DNA of 64,000 nt from Mycolicibacterium hippocampi (GCF_010723735.1 NZ_BLLB01000002.1:3348001-3412000); one strand, 5' to 3'; positions 1-9,631 are shown, numbered from the stretch's first letter. The notes: generated by a model not told the origin, from the letters alone. Numbers and translations: made by a program.

Positions 1-1
1 C

Positions 2-493
2 GGGCACTCCGAGCGGCGGACCTACCACAACGAGGACGACGCGCTGGTCGCGGCGAAGGCGGCGGCCGCGTTCAAGCACGGGTTGACGCCGATCATCTGC
101 ATCGGTGAGCACCTCGACATCCGGGAAGCCGGCAACCATGTCGAGTACAACCTCGGTCAGCTGCGCGGCTCGCTGGCCGGGTTGTCGGCCGACCAGATCG
201 CCGAGGCTGTCATCGCCTATGAACCGGTGTGGGCGATCGGCACCGGACGGGTGGCCAGTGCGGCCGACGCGCAGGAGGTGTGTGAAGCGATTCGCACCGA
301 ACTCGCCGCGCTGGCGTCTGTCGACGTCGCTGCCGGGGTGCGGATCCTCTACGGCGGTTCGGTCAACGTCAAGAACGTCGGTGAGATCGTCGGTCAGGCC
401 GACGTCGACGGTGCGCTGGTCGGTGGGGCGTCGCTGGACGGTGAGCAGTTCGCGACTCTGTCCGCCATCGCGGCGGGCGGCCCCCTTCCCTAA
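2..493 (+). CDS. tpiA: Triosephosphate isomerase, C-terminal part (5' end outside window)
   Basis: This enzyme interconverts dihydroxyacetone phosphate and glyceraldehyde 3-phosphate in glycolysis and gluconeogenesis. The frame is open from base 2 and encodes 163 residues of a protein normally about 260 long, so the N-terminal third is cut off by the window edge. Visible signatures are GHSERR near the left edge, [10 protein letters not shown] (the Glu is the catalytic base, followed by the flexible phosphate-gripping loop 6) and the phosphate-binding LYGGSV near the C-terminus. It is followed after 44 bp by secG on the same strand, as in other mycobacteria, where gap-pgk-tpi precede secG. The assignment is secure; only the missing start is unknown. 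Confidence 0.97.
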   Translation, partial: GHSERRTYHNEDDALVAAKAAAAFKHGLTPIICIGEHLDIREAGNHVEYNLGQLRGSLAGLSADQIAEAVIAYEPVWAIGTGRVASAADAQEVCEAIRTELAALASVDVAAGVRILYGGSVNVKNVGEIVGQADVDGALVGGASLDGEQFATLSAIAAGGPLP

Positions 494-537
494 CCCGCAG
501 CCCTGGGGCACATCCCGCGCCCTGTAGTCTGGCGGCC

Positions 538-771
538 ATGGAATTGGCCCTGCAGATCATCCTGGTCGTGACCAGTGTGCTGGTCGTGCTCCTGGTACTG
601 CTGCACCGCGCCAAAGGTGGCGGTCTGTCCAGCCTGTTCGGCGGCGGCGTGCAGTCCAGCCTGTCCGGCTCCACAGTGGTCGAGAAGAACCTGGACCGGT
701 TGACGCTGTTCGTCACCGGTATCTGGGTGGTGTCCATCGTCGGCACAGCTCTCCAGATCAAGTACGGCTAG
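538..771 (+). CDS. secG: Preprotein translocase subunit SecG
   Basis: Small integral membrane subunit of the SecYEG channel that assists SecA-driven export. The 77-residue product has two hydrophobic segments (about residues 3-22 and 53-73) joined by a Gly-rich loop containing KGGGLSSLFGGG, the usual SecG pattern. Size and position directly after tpiA match mycobacterial secG (Rv1440). It starts at an ATG and lies 60 bp before ppc, so it may be cotranscribed with tpiA. Confidence 0.93.
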   Translation: MELALQIILVVTSVLVVLLVLLHRAKGGGLSSLFGGGVQSSLSGSTVVEKNLDRLTLFVTGIWVVSIVGTALQIKYG

Positions 772-831
772 GTCTCGACGTCGCCGGCGCCCCACCCTGC
801 ACGCCGGCAACTCGCCGCCGATACTGGACGC

Positions 832-3648
832 ATGACTGAGGTTTCTGACCCGACGTCCGACGCTGCCCTGGAACCCATCGGAGCCGTGCAGCGGACCAAG
901 GTGGGCCGGGAAGCCACCGAGCCGATGCGTGAGGACATCCGGCTTCTCGGTGCCATCCTGGGCGACACTGTGCGCGAGCAGAACGGTGACCAGGTTTTTG
1001 ATCTCGTCGAGCGGGCCCGCGTCGAATCCTTCCGGGTGCGCAGATCCGAGATCGACCGTGCCGAGATGGCCAAGCTGTTCGACGGTGTTGATGTCCATCG
1101 GGCCATCCCCGTCATCCGCGCGTTCACACATTTCGCACTGCTGGCCAACGTGGCCGAGGACATCCACCGCGAGCGCCGCAGAGCGGTCCACGAGGCTGCT
1201 GGAGCGCCACCGCAGAACAGCAGCCTGGCCGCCACCTATCTGAAACTCGACTCGGCCGAACTCGACGCGGGAACCGTTGCCGACGCGCTCGTCGGTGCAC
1301 TGGTCTCGCCGGTCATCACCGCCCATCCCACCGAGACTCGGCGGCGTACGGTGTTCGACACCCAGCACCGCATCACCGAGTTGATGCGGCTGCGCCTGCA
1401 CGGCCATGCCACCACCGAGGACGGCCGGGACGTCGAGCGTGAACTGCGGCGACACATTCTCACGCTCTGGCAGACCGCGTTGATCAGGCTGTCCCGGCTG
1501 AAGATCCAGGACGAGATCGAAACGGGACTTCGCTACTATCCGGCCGCCTTCTTCGAGGTGATACCGCAGGTCAACGCCGAGGTCCGGGCCGCGTTCCAGG
1601 CCCGCTGGCCGGGTGGCGAACTGCTGGAGGCGCCGATCCTGCGCCCGGGGTCGTGGATCGGCGGCGACCGCGACGGCAATCCGAACGTCACGGCCGAAGT
1701 CGTCCGGCTGGCGACCGGCCGTGCCGCCTACACCGCGCTCGCGCATTACTTCGTCGAGCTGACCGCGCTCGAGGAGGAGTTGTCGATGTCGTCGCGGCTG
1801 GTGCACATCAGCGACGCGGTGGCCGCACTCGCCGAGGCCTGTCACGAACCAGCCCGCGCCGACGAGCCCTACCGGCGGGCGCTGCGGGTGATCCACGCCC
1901 GCCTGACCGCGACGGCGCAACAGATACTCGACCGCCAGCCCGAGCACGAACTCGACCTCGGCATGCAGGCCTACCGCACGCCCGCGGAGCTGCTGGCCGA
2001 CCTCGATGCCGTCGACAATTCGCTTCGCGGCAACGGCAGCGCCGTTCTCGCCGATGATCGGTTGGCTCGGCTTCGAGAGGCGGTGCGGGTCTTCGGGTTT
2101 CATCTGTCCGGCCTGGATCTGCGGCAGAACTCGGACGTGCACGAGGAGGTCGTCGCCGAGCTGCTGTCGTGGGCCGGGGTGCACGCCGACTATGCCTCGC
2201 TGAGTGAATCCGAACGCGTCGAGCTGCTCGTCGGGGAGTTGTCCACCCGTCGGCCGTTGACCGGTCCCGACGCCGAGCTGTCCGAGCTCGCGCGCAAAGA
2301 ACTCGACATCATCGCCGCGGCCGCACGGGCCGTCCACGTCTTCGGGTCCCAGGCCGTGCCGAACTACATCATCTCGATGTGCCAGTCGGTGTCGGACATG
2401 CTCGAAGCGGCGCTGCTGCTCAAAGAGACCGGGCTGCTGGACGCATCCGCTGAGCGCCCCTACGCACCTGTCGGGATCGTTCCGCTGTTCGAGACCATCG
2501 ATGACCTCCAGCGGGGATCCTCGATTCTGGAAGCGGCACTTGATCTTCCGTTGTACCGAGCGGTCGTCACCGCACGCGGTGACAGCCAGGAGGTGATGCT
2601 CGGCTATTCGGATTCCAACAAGGACGGCGGCTACCTGGCCGCGAACTGGGCGTTGTACCGCGCCGAGCTGGACCTGGTGGAGTCGGCGCGCAAGACCGGG
2701 ATCCGGCTGCGGTTGTTCCACGGTCGTGGTGGCACGGTCGGGCGCGGTGGTGGCCCGAGCTACGACGCAATCCTCGCGCAGCCGCCGGGCGCGGTGAAGG
2801 GCTCGCTGCGGCTCACCGAGCAGGGCGAGGTGATCGCCGCGAAGTACGCGGAGCCCCGGATCGCGCGCCGCAATCTCGAGACCCTGCTGGCCGCGACCCT
2901 GGAAGCCACCCTGCTCGACACCGAGGGTCTGGGGGAGCTGGCCGAACCGGCGTACGAGGTGCTCGACGACCTGGCGGGGCGCGCGCAACGGGCCTACGGC
3001 GAGCTGGTGCACGAGACGCCGGGGTTCGTCGACTACTTCAAGGCGTCGACACCGGTCAGCGAGATCGGGGCGCTCAACATCGGCAGCAGGCCGGCGTCGC
3101 GCAAGCCGACCACGTCGATCTCGGATCTGCGGGCCATCCCGTGGGTGCTGGCGTGGAGCCAGTCGCGAGTGATGCTGCCCGGTTGGTACGGCACCGGCAC
3201 CGCCTTCGAGGAGTGGATCGCCGACGGCGACGACGGTGAAGCCCGGCTCGAGGTGCTGCAGGACCTGTACCGACGCTGGCCGTTCTTCGCGACGGTGCTG
3301 TCGAACCTGGCGCAGGTGCTGGCCAAATCGGACCTCGGGTTGGCTGCGCACTACGCCGAACTGGTGGAGGACGAAGCGCTTCGGAGACGGGTGTTCGACA
3401 AGATCGCCGACGAGCATGAGCGCACGATCCGGATGCACAAGCTGATCACCGGGCACGACGATCTCCTGGCCGACAACCCGGCGCTGGCCAGGTCGGTGTT
3501 CAACCGGTTCCCGTACCTGGAACCGCTGAACCATCTGCAGGTCGAACTGCTGCGTCGCTACCGCTCAGGCGACGAGGACGAGCTGGTTCAGCGTGGCATC
3601 CTGCTCACCATGAGCGGGCTGGCCACCGCGTTGCGCAACAGCGGGTAG
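832..3648 (+). CDS. ppc: Phosphoenolpyruvate carboxylase
   Basis: Carboxylates PEP with bicarbonate to oxaloacetate, replenishing the TCA cycle. The 938-residue length is typical of bacterial PEPC. Catalytic landmarks are present: His165 in [14 protein letters not shown], Lys597 in [14 protein letters not shown], and Arg632/Arg638 in [14 protein letters not shown], matching the roles of E. coli His138, Lys546, Arg581 and Arg587. The active-site loop continues as [19 protein letters not shown]. The C-terminus ([13 protein letters not shown]) has the family's conserved ending. The gene follows secG by 60 bp on the same strand. From memory, M. tuberculosis lacks ppc while fast growers such as M. 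smegmatis have it, so this is a clue to the lineage. Confidence 0.97.
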   Translation: MTEVSDPTSDAALEPIGAVQRTKVGREATEPMREDIRLLGAILGDTVREQNGDQVFDLVERARVESFRVRRSEIDRAEMAKLFDGVDVHRAIPVIRAFTHFALLANVAEDIHRERRRAVHEAAGAPPQNSSLAATYLKLDSAELDAGTVADALVGALVSPVITAHPTETRRRTVFDTQHRITELMRLRLHGHATTEDGRDVERELRRHILTLWQTALIRLSRLKIQDEIETGLRYYPAAFFEVIPQVNAEVRAAFQARWPGGELLEAPILRPGSWIGGDRDGNPNVTAEVVRLATGRAAYTALAHYFVELTALEEELSMSSRLVHISDAVAALAEACHEPARADEPYRRALRVIHARLTATAQQILDRQPEHELDLGMQAYRTPAELLADLDAVDNSLRGNGSAVLADDRLARLREAVRVFGFHLSGLDLRQNSDVHEEVVAELLSWAGVHADYASLSESERVELLVGELSTRRPLTGPDAELSELARKELDIIAAAARAVHVFGSQAVPNYIISMCQSVSDMLEAALLLKETGLLDASAERPYAPVGIVPLFETIDDLQRGSSILEAALDLPLYRAVVTARGDSQEVMLGYSDSNKDGGYLAANWALYRAELDLVESARKTGIRLRLFHGRGGTVGRGGGPSYDAILAQPPGAVKGSLRLTEQGEVIAAKYAEPRIARRNLETLLAATLEATLLDTEGLGELAEPAYEVLDDLAGRAQRAYGELVHETPGFVDYFKASTPVSEIGALNIGSRPASRKPTTSISDLRAIPWVLAWSQSRVMLPGWYGTGTAFEEWIADGDDGEARLEVLQDLYRRWPFFATVLSNLAQVLAKSDLGLAAHYAELVEDEALRRRVFDKIADEHERTIRMHKLITGHDDLLADNPALARSVFNRFPYLEPLNHLQVELLRRYRSGDEDELVQRGILLTMSGLATALRNSG

Positions 3649-3651
3649 CGA

Positions 3652-4026
3652 TCACAGACCGGCGCTGCGGCGGACCTTGTTCACCGCGCCGCGGACCGCC
3701 TGTTCGGTGGCCGCCAGCGGGAAGATGACCGACTCCCCGATACCGACGATCCGCTCGACCCGAACGACGATGCCTTCCATCCGGTCGACCACCGCGTTCA
3801 GCCGGGGCGCCAGTTCGTTGATTCGGCTGATGGTGTCGTTGAACCGCTCCAGGGTGGCGTCGAGGTTGCCGGTGGACTTGTTCAAATCTTCGAGGGTCTC
3901 GGCCAGGCCTTCGAGGATGGTGTCGACCTGCTCGACGGTGACGTCGGCGTTCAGCGCCGCCTGGGCGAGCTTCCTGATCCGCTCGCCACCGGTCCGGACT
4001 GCTGGTCTGCCACCTTTGTCTGCCAT
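3652..4026 (-). CDS. Conserved hypothetical helical protein
   Basis: Function unknown. The 124-residue product is almost entirely helix-forming with heptad-like spacing of hydrophobics (roughly residues 20-95), for example TILEGLAETLEDLNKSTGNL and RLNAVVDRMEGIVVRVERIV, suggesting a coiled coil. No signal peptide or clear membrane segment is present. ATG 4026 (MADKGGRPAV) is preferred; an in-frame ATG at 4050 would add 8 residues. It converges on ppc with a 3-bp gap and is divergent from lutA, with starts 47 bp apart. A short conserved hypothetical (Rv1439c) occupies this neighbourhood in M. tuberculosis; equivalence is a guess. Confidence 0.7.
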   Translation of the reverse strand: MADKGGRPAVRTGGERIRKLAQAALNADVTVEQVDTILEGLAETLEDLNKSTGNLDATLERFNDTISRINELAPRLNAVVDRMEGIVVRVERIVGIGESVIFPLAATEQAVRGAVNKVRRSAGL

Positions 4027-4073
4027 GTCGGCCAGTATGACGCGTGCCATCGGAGAGTCCGATATGTTCCCCC

Positions 4074-4823
4074 ATGATGACGGCTCGCAGGGTTGCGCTG
4101 TTCGCGACGTGCTTCAACGAGGTGATGTGGCCAGAGACGCCCAAAGCAGTTGTGCGGCTGCTGCGCAGACTCGGCTGCGACGTCGACTTCCCGGCCGGAC
4201 AGACGTGTTGCGGGCAGATGTTCACCAACACCGGCTACGCCGAGGAGGCCATCCCCGCGGTGCGCAACTTCGCCGCCACATTCGCCGGGTACGACGCCGT
4301 CGTCGCACCGTCGGGTTCCTGTGTCGGGTCGGTGCGCCACCAGCACGGCGCCGTCGCGCGGCGCGCGGGCGACGCGCGACTGCAGGCCGCCGTCGCGGAG
4401 TTGTCACCGCGGGTCTACGAGCTCTCGGAGTTCCTGGTCGACGTCCTGGGCGTGACCGATGTCGGCGCCTACTTCCCGCACCGGGTGACCTACCATCCGA
4501 CCTGTCATTCGCTGCGGATGCTGCGGGTCGGTGACCGTCCGCTGCGGCTGCTGAGAGCGGTGCGCGGGATCGACCTCGTCGACCTGCCGGGTGCCGAGCA
4601 GTGCTGCGGCTTCGGCGGTACCTTCGCGATGAAGAACGCCGACACCTCGGTGGCGATGGGCGCCGACAAAGCCAGAGCGGCACTCGATACCGGAGCGGAA
4701 GTCCTTGTCGGCGGCGACAACTCGTGCCTCGCTCACATCGGTGGGGTGCTGTCGCGGCAGCGCAGCGGAATGAGGGTCATGCACCTGGCCGAGATCCTCG
4801 TCAACACCGGGGGTGCGGCGTGA
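4074..4823 (+). CDS. lutA: Lactate utilization protein A, (Fe-S)-binding oxidoreductase subunit
   Basis: LutA works with LutB and LutC to oxidise L-lactate to pyruvate, replacing or supplementing flavin lactate dehydrogenases. The 249-residue product has two cysteine-rich CCG-type domains, seen as FATCFNEVMWP with TCCGQMF in the N-half, and HPTCHSLRML with EQCCGFGGTF in the C-half; these bind an Fe-S cluster in the family. Start ATG 4074 (or the adjacent ATG 4077) puts the protein in register with LutA/YkgE proteins; a longer frame from 4044 would overlap the divergent gene's start. The stop overlaps the lutB GTG by 4 bp, so the two are translationally coupled. B. subtilis lutABC is regulated by LutR; no equivalent gene is adjacent here. 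Confidence 0.9.
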   Translation: MMTARRVALFATCFNEVMWPETPKAVVRLLRRLGCDVDFPAGQTCCGQMFTNTGYAEEAIPAVRNFAATFAGYDAVVAPSGSCVGSVRHQHGAVARRAGDARLQAAVAELSPRVYELSEFLVDVLGVTDVGAYFPHRVTYHPTCHSLRMLRVGDRPLRLLRAVRGIDLVDLPGAEQCCGFGGTFAMKNADTSVAMGADKARAALDTGAEVLVGGDNSCLAHIGGVLSRQRSGMRVMHLAEILVNTGGAA

Positions 4824-6307
4824 GCGACCGGCCGCACGTCGGGGTCACCGAGGCGTTTCTGGGTCTTCCGCAGTTCCAGACCGCGGCGAGGACGGCGCTG
4901 GCCGATCCGGTGCTGCGCCGCAACCTCGCGCACGCCACCGGCACCATCCGTGCCAAACGCGCCGCGGCCGTCGACGAGCTCGACAACTGGGAGGAGCTGC
5001 GGCTCGCCGCGGAAGCCATCAAGGACGCGGCGCTGCACCGCCTCGACGAGCACCTACAGGCGTTCGAGGCAAATGCCACCGCCGCCGGGGCAACCGTGCA
5101 CTGGGCCCGGGACGCCGAGGAGGCCAACCGCATCGTCGTCGATCTGGTGCGGGCGCAGGGGGCCGCCGAGGTCGTCAAGGTCAAGTCGATGGCCACCCAG
5201 GAGATCGAACTCAACGAGGCGTTGGCCGCCGCCGGGATCGCTGCGTGGGAGACCGATCTGGCCGAGCTCATCGTGCAACTCGGTGACGACTGGCCCAGCC
5301 ACATCCTGGTGCCGGCGATCCACCGCAACCGGGGCGAGGTACGGGAGATCTTTCTGCGGGAGATGGGCAAAGTCGGCCGTGCGGCACCGGACGACCTGAC
5401 CGACGAGCCGCGGCGCCTTGCCGAAGCGGCCAGGCTGCACCTGCGGGAGAAGTTCCTGCGGGCCCGGGTGGCGGTGTCGGGCGCCAACTTCGCGATCGCC
5501 GATACCGGCAGCCTGGTGGTGGTCGAATCCGAGGGCAACGGCCGGATGTGCCTGACGCTGCCGGAAACGCTGATCTCGGTTGTCGGCATCGAGAAGGTGC
5601 TGCCGTCGTGGCGCGATCTCGAGGTGTTCCTCCAAGTGCTGCCCCGCAGCAGTACCGGTGAACGGGAGAACCCCTACACGTCGGTGTGGACCGGTCCGGT
5701 CGCCGGCGACGGCCCGCAGAACGTCCACATCGTCCTGCTGGACAACGGCCGGACCCGGGTGCTGGCCGACCCGCAGGGTCGCGCTGCGCTGCGCTGCATC
5801 CGCTGCTCGGCCTGCCTGAACGTGTGCCCGGTCTACGAGCGCACCGGTGGCCACGCCTACGGCTCGGTGTACCCCGGTCCGATCGGGGCGGTGCTCACCC
5901 CACAGTTGCGCGGCACCGGCAGCGACATCGACAAGTCACTACCGTTCGCCTCCAGCCTGTGTGGGGCCTGCTTCGACGTCTGCCCGGTGCGTATCGACAT
6001 CCCGTCGATGCTGGTGCACCTTCGGACCCGGGTGGTCGACGAACGCCGCGGGGGAGTGCCGTCCGGTGAGCAGCTTGTGATGACCGCGGCGAGCTGGACG
6101 TTCGCCGGACACCGACGGTGGGCAGCTATGGGCAGGGCGGTGACGATGGCCGGTAAAGCGTTGCGCAGCAAGCGCTCAGGCGGCAGACAGGTCCTGCGCC
6201 GACTGCCGTGGCCGGTGGGTGCCTGGTCGGAGGCACGCGACGCGCCGATACCGCCGGCGGAGTCTTTCCGCAGCTGGTGGCAGCGAACCGGCGGCGGCGA
6301 TGAGTGA
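4820..6307 (+). CDS. lutB: Lactate utilization protein B, iron-sulfur protein
   Basis: Central Fe-S subunit of the LutABC lactate oxidase system. The 495-residue protein has an N-terminal LutB/LUD domain and two ferredoxin-type clusters in the C-half: CIRCSACLNVCPVYERTGG and CGACFDVCPVRIDIPSML, both with the CxxCxxCxxxCP pattern expected for [4Fe-4S] sites. GTG 4820 is chosen because it overlaps the lutA stop (GTGA) and gives SDRPHVGVTEAFLGLP at the N-terminus; the open frame upstream is an antiphase reading of lutA. It overlaps lutC by 8 bp. Cytoplasmic; electron acceptor not evident from the locus. Confidence 0.92.
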   Translation: MSDRPHVGVTEAFLGLPQFQTAARTALADPVLRRNLAHATGTIRAKRAAAVDELDNWEELRLAAEAIKDAALHRLDEHLQAFEANATAAGATVHWARDAEEANRIVVDLVRAQGAAEVVKVKSMATQEIELNEALAAAGIAAWETDLAELIVQLGDDWPSHILVPAIHRNRGEVREIFLREMGKVGRAAPDDLTDEPRRLAEAARLHLREKFLRARVAVSGANFAIADTGSLVVVESEGNGRMCLTLPETLISVVGIEKVLPSWRDLEVFLQVLPRSSTGERENPYTSVWTGPVAGDGPQNVHIVLLDNGRTRVLADPQGRAALRCIRCSACLNVCPVYERTGGHAYGSVYPGPIGAVLTPQLRGTGSDIDKSLPFASSLCGACFDVCPVRIDIPSMLVHLRTRVVDERRGGVPSGEQLVMTAASWTFAGHRRWAAMGRAVTMAGKALRSKRSGGRQVLRRLPWPVGAWSEARDAPIPPAESFRSWWQRTGGGDE

Positions 6308-6920
6308 GGCGCGCGCCGAGATCCTCGGGCGGGTCCGGGCGGCGCTGGCCGACCGTCCCGCGGCGCAAAAGGTGCCGTGGACCTACGGGCAGGCTGTCGG
6401 CACCGGTGGCATCGATATCGTCGCCCGATTCGTGGACCGCGTCGCCGACTACCGTGCGCAGGTGGAGCGGGTCGACGAGTCAGGTACCGGCGCGGCGATC
6501 GCGGCGGCGGTGCGGGGGTTCGAGCGGGTGGTCGCCGATCCGGCAGTGCAGGATGCCTGGCCGGGCGCCGCCGAGTGGATCGTCGACGACGGACTCGGTG
6601 CCTACGACCTCGACCGGGTTGATGCGGTGGTGACCACCGCGACGGTCGCGATCGCGAACACCGGCACGATCATCCTCGACCACGGAGCGGGTCAGGGGCG
6701 GCGGGCGCTGAGCCTGGTTCCCGATGTCCATGTGTGTGTCGTACATGCCGGTCAGATAGTCGACGACGTTCCCAAAGCGGTTGCCCAGCTAGTCAACTCG
6801 GGACTACATACCCGACCGTTGACGTGGATCAGTGGCCCCAGCGCGACCAGTGACATCGAACTCGACCGCGTCGAGGGTGTCCACGGTCCCCGCACACTGC
6901 ATGTTTTGGTCGTCGACTAG
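6300..6920 (+). CDS. lutC: Lactate utilization protein C
   Basis: Third member of the lactate oxidation system, a LUD-domain (DUF162) protein of 206 residues, close to the usual 200-240. The C-terminal half shows the family's beta-rich core, with TATVAIANTGTIILDHG, then RALSLVPDVHVCVVHAGQIV, and ends in WISGPSATSDIELDRVEGVH, a well-conserved LUD motif. ATG 6300 is chosen because it overlaps the end of lutB and gives MSEARAEILGRVRAAL, the typical LutC beginning. It is the last gene of lutABC; the next gene is convergent on the other strand 147 bp away. Confidence 0.92.
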   Translation: MSEARAEILGRVRAALADRPAAQKVPWTYGQAVGTGGIDIVARFVDRVADYRAQVERVDESGTGAAIAAAVRGFERVVADPAVQDAWPGAAEWIVDDGLGAYDLDRVDAVVTTATVAIANTGTIILDHGAGQGRRALSLVPDVHVCVVHAGQIVDDVPKAVAQLVNSGLHTRPLTWISGPSATSDIELDRVEGVHGPRTLHVLVVD

Positions 6921-7067
6921 ATGGAACCGACCAGGCGTCGAAAACGTGTGACTTACAGGCCGTCTCGACAATGTGAACCCGATCCCCGGGCAGTCGGCAC
7001 AGGCTTGGCAGCGCGCGTCACACAGTGCGCCGCCGGTGGGATGTGGTGCCGTCGGTAGCCGCTCGAG

Positions 7068-7595
7068 TCAGATCTGCCCGGGCATCCCGGTGCCCACGGT
7101 CGGCATTGTGGGCATCGGTGCGATTGCAGGGGCTGCAGGCATTGCCGGCGGTGCGATCGGCGCCATGGGTGGCGGTGCGATGGGTGCCATGGGTGGCGGT
7201 GCGATGGGTGCCATGGGTGGCGGTGCGATCGGGGGCGCCGCCGGCGGAGGCGGCAACATCGGGGCCGCGGGCGGCGGCGGAGGCGGGGGTGGAGGCGTTG
7301 GCAGGCCGTACGGGCCTCCTGCGCACACCGGGTTGGTGGGCTGGGTGATGCAGCCGGGATCTGCAGGTCCGGTGGGAATGTCGTACGGGCCGCCCAGGCA
7401 CGGGGCGACCGTGGGCATCGCGGCGCATCTGGGGTCATCCGGGCTTGTCGGAAGGCCGGAGTCGGGGCCCGGGGGAGGCGGCGGTGTTGCGGCCGCCGGA
7501 ACGGTGACACCCGCCGCGGCCAAGCCTACGAGTGCTGCCGCCACCGCGGTTCCCGTGATCGCACCGCGGACCCTCGAAGCCATGTGCCGACTCAT
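7068..7595 (-). CDS. Secreted proline-rich protein with tandem PPPMAPIA repeats
   Basis: Function unknown. The 175-residue product begins with a Sec signal peptide (basic MSRHMASRVRG, then a hydrophobic run about residues 12-36 ending AAATP). The mature part has a Cys-containing segment (CAAMPTVAPCLGGPY, then PGCITQPTNPVCAGGPYG; four Cys that could form two disulfides). This is followed by a polyproline block and three 8-residue repeats of PPPMAPIA type. ATG 7595 has a GGGGAG ribosome-binding site at good spacing; ATG 7583 is an alternative. Small secreted Pro-rich proteins are common in mycobacterial envelopes. Its low-complexity tail is encoded by a 24-bp tandem array listed separately. It is convergent with lutC. 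Confidence 0.75.
   Translation of the reverse strand: MSRHMASRVRGAITGTAVAAALVGLAAAGVTVPAAATPPPPPGPDSGLPTSPDDPRCAAMPTVAPCLGGPYDIPTGPADPGCITQPTNPVCAGGPYGLPTPPPPPPPPPAAPMLPPPPAAPPIAPPPMAPIAPPPMAPIAPPPMAPIAPPAMPAAPAIAPMPTMPTVGTGMPGQI
7153..7224. repeat. 24-bp tandem repeat, 3 copies, inside the proline-rich protein gene
   Basis: Units 7153-7176, 7177-7200 and 7201-7224. Units 2 and 3 are identical; unit 1 differs by two bases. Each unit encodes 8 residues (PPPMAPIA-type), so copy changes keep frame. Confidence 0.9.
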
Positions 7596-7966
7596 CTCTC
7601 GCTCCCCAGGTAGGAATGCTGCTCACCATGCATTGCCATTTGCTGTCATGGCGTGTCGTCGCCGATCTTCGCATGATCCATTCCTCTTCGAGGACGATTT
7701 TGACGAAAGTCATTCGCAACGAGGCATCGGCTCAGCTGAGAAGTTCTCCCAGCTAGCAGCACCTTCGGCGCGGCGCTCGCTACGGACCCCGAATGAGTGC
7801 GAAGCTCTTCGGGACGCCTCGCTGCGACGGTGAGCGAATATTCGGCTAATTGTCGCCAATATCTATTTGATTGCCCGCCGGCCAATTCACCCATTCGCCG
7901 GAATTGCATTCCAGCAGGCTCGTACTCGCAACATTTCTGCTGGAATGCAGTTCCGGCGCAAGGTGG
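7596..7966. other. 371-bp intergenic region with several small palindromes
   Basis: No gene is supported here. The stretch is less GC-rich than its surroundings. It holds the 10-bp palindromes CTCAGCTGAG (7731-7740) and CGAATATTCG (7835-7844), and ends in the long inverted repeat next to pgl. It must contain the promoter of the minus-strand proline-rich protein gene (start 7595) and the 3' end of the PPP operon transcript. Confidence 0.5.
7896..7958 (-). terminator. Long hairpin directly downstream of pgl (probable operon terminator)
   Basis: Two 22-nt arms (7896-7917 and 7937-7958) are reverse complements except at one position, which would be a G-U pair in RNA on one strand, with a 19-nt loop. 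It begins 8 bp after the pgl stop codon. There is no U-tract, which is common for mycobacterial terminators. It could alternatively be a mobile palindromic repeat. Confidence 0.6.
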
Positions 7967-8695
7967 TCAGAGCTTCGACGCGGCTTCCTCGTCGAGCAGC
8001 CACACGGTGGCCTCGCGCCCCACCGCGCCCGCCGAAGGGACGTCGACGGGATCAGCGCCGCCGACCGCCGCGGCCACCGCGTCGGCCTTCCCGGCTCCGG
8101 ACACCACCAGCCAGACCTCCCTGGAGCGCTTCACCGCCGGCAGCGTCAACGTGATCCGGCGCGGAGGTGGCTTGGGGGAGTCCGTCACGCCGACGACCAG
8201 TCGCTCGGTCTCCCGCACCGCCGCGGTGTCGGGGAACAGTGAGTTGATGTGGCCCTCGCCGCCCATGCCCAACAGGTGGACGTCGAACTCGGGCCCTGCT
8301 TCGAAGCTCTCGTCCAGCAGTTGGGCGTATCCCTGTGCGGCCGCGTCGAGATCATCACCGAACTCACCGTCAGTGGCCGCCATCGCGTGCACGTTCGTGG
8401 CCGGGATACCGACCTGATCGAGTAGCGCTTCGCGAGCCTGCTTGTCGTTACGCTCGTCGTCATCGGCTGGGACGAAACGTTCGTCGCCCCAGTACACGTG
8501 CACCTTGTCCCAGTCGATCTCGTTGCTGCGCTCGCCGACACGTCTGAGCAGCGCAATGCCGGTCCCGCCGCCGGTCAGCACGATCGCCGCCACACCACGC
8601 GCGGCGATCGCCTCAGTGATCGCACCGACCAGGCGATCACCGGCCGCGGCCACCAACTCGGCACTGTCGGAGTAGGTTTCGATGATCGGCTTCAT
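7967..8695 (-). CDS. pgl: 6-phosphogluconolactonase
   Basis: Hydrolyses 6-phosphogluconolactone to 6-phosphogluconate, step two of the oxidative pentose-phosphate pathway. The 242-residue length is typical of the SugI/Pgl (devB) family. Recognisable blocks are [15 protein letters not shown] (sugar-phosphate loop), [20 protein letters not shown] (catalytic region), and [18 protein letters not shown] with the conserved GMGxxGHxxSLFP catalytic motif. It is the last gene of the minus-strand operon tkt-tal-zwf-opcA-pgl, and its ATG overlaps the opcA stop (ATGA), implying coupled translation. It matches M. tuberculosis Rv1445c (devB) in place. Confidence 0.96.
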   Translation of the reverse strand: MKPIIETYSDSAELVAAAGDRLVGAITEAIAARGVAAIVLTGGGTGIALLRRVGERSNEIDWDKVHVYWGDERFVPADDDERNDKQAREALLDQVGIPATNVHAMAATDGEFGDDLDAAAQGYAQLLDESFEAGPEFDVHLLGMGGEGHINSLFPDTAAVRETERLVVGVTDSPKPPPRRITLTLPAVKRSREVWLVVSGAGKADAVAAAVGGADPVDVPSAGAVGREATVWLLDEEAASKL

Positions 8696-9603
8696 ACGTA
8701 CTGCACCTTGTCCATTCCGGCCAGCGCCTCGTGGTAGATCTCATCGGCATCGAGTCGGCGCATGTCTTCAGCCAGACACTCCCGGGTCTCTCTGCGGGCC
8801 AACGGAACCAGCGTGTCCGGTTTACCTGTGCGGGTGATGGTCGCGGTGATGCCCTCCTGTGGGCGACTGAGCGTGATGGTCTCACTGGAACGAGCCAGTT
8901 CGACTTTGAGATCGCCGACGGCACGACGCACCTGCCCGTCGATACGGCTTGCCAACCAGCCGGCCAGGATATCGAGTGCGGGTTCGGTCTTGAGCCCCGA
9001 AACCAGCGCCGAGACGACCGGCTCGTGCGGTGCCTGATCCAGCGCCGAGGTCAGCAGTGCCCGCCAGTAGGTGATTCGGCTCCAAGCCAGGTCGGTGTCT
9101 CCCGCTGTGTAACCCCCGAGACGGCTCTTGATCGCCTCCAACGGGTCTGGACCGTTCGTCGCATCCGTGATGCGTCGAATCGCCAACTTGCCCAACGGAT
9201 CTTCGGCGGGAACGGGGGGAGCGACGTCAGGCCACCACGTCACCACCGGGGTGTCGGGCAGCAGGAACGGTGTGACCACACTGCTGGCGTGGCGGGCCAG
9301 CGGGCCGGACAGACGCAGTACGACGACCTCGTTGGCGCCGGCATCCCTTCCGACCCGCAGCTGAGCATCGAGCCGGGCTTCGTTGGCGAGCCGGTCGCCG
9401 GGAGTCACCACGATCACCCGGCAGGGATGCTCACGGCTGGCCGCGTTGGCCGCTTCGATCGAATCCTCCAGCAGCGCTTCGGTATCCGGTGCGATCACCA
9501 AGGTCAGAACCCGCCCGAGCGTGATGGCACCGCCCTCCTCGCGGAGCGCCACGATCTTCTTGTTGATGACATCGGTGGTGCTGTCCGGCAGGTCGACGAT
9601 CAT
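8692..9603 (-). CDS. opcA: Glucose-6-phosphate dehydrogenase assembly protein OpcA
   Basis: Accessory subunit needed for assembly or activity of G6PDH in cyanobacteria and actinobacteria. The 303-residue product has the family blocks [20 protein letters not shown] at the N-terminus, [20 protein letters not shown], and [20 protein letters not shown] in the middle. ATG 9603 is chosen because it gives this conserved start; an upstream extension in the same frame is antiphase to zwf. It lies 28 bp downstream of zwf and overlaps pgl by 4 bp. Corresponds to Rv1446c. Confidence 0.94.
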   Translation of the reverse strand: MIVDLPDSTTDVINKKIVALREEGGAITLGRVLTLVIAPDTEALLEDSIEAANAASREHPCRVIVVTPGDRLANEARLDAQLRVGRDAGANEVVVLRLSGPLARHASSVVTPFLLPDTPVVTWWPDVAPPVPAEDPLGKLAIRRITDATNGPDPLEAIKSRLGGYTAGDTDLAWSRITYWRALLTSALDQAPHEPVVSALVSGLKTEPALDILAGWLASRIDGQVRRAVGDLKVELARSSETITLSRPQEGITATITRTGKPDTLVPLARRETRECLAEDMRRLDADEIYHEALAGMDKVQYV

Positions 9604-9631
9604 AGTCCTCTGTTCCTCGCGCAAGCCCTCG

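Noticed and set aside
490..3534. 1014-residue minus-strand reading frame across ppc
   Set aside because: It is the antisense shadow of the PEP carboxylase gene, which has all catalytic motifs; the antisense product is His/Arg/Gln-rich without any family motif.
6973..7833. Plus-strand glycine-rich 286-residue frame resembling a PGRS-like protein
   Set aside because: It is antisense to the proline-rich secreted protein, which has a signal peptide and ribosome-binding site; the Gly/Ala/Met repeats are the complement of its Pro/Ala codons.
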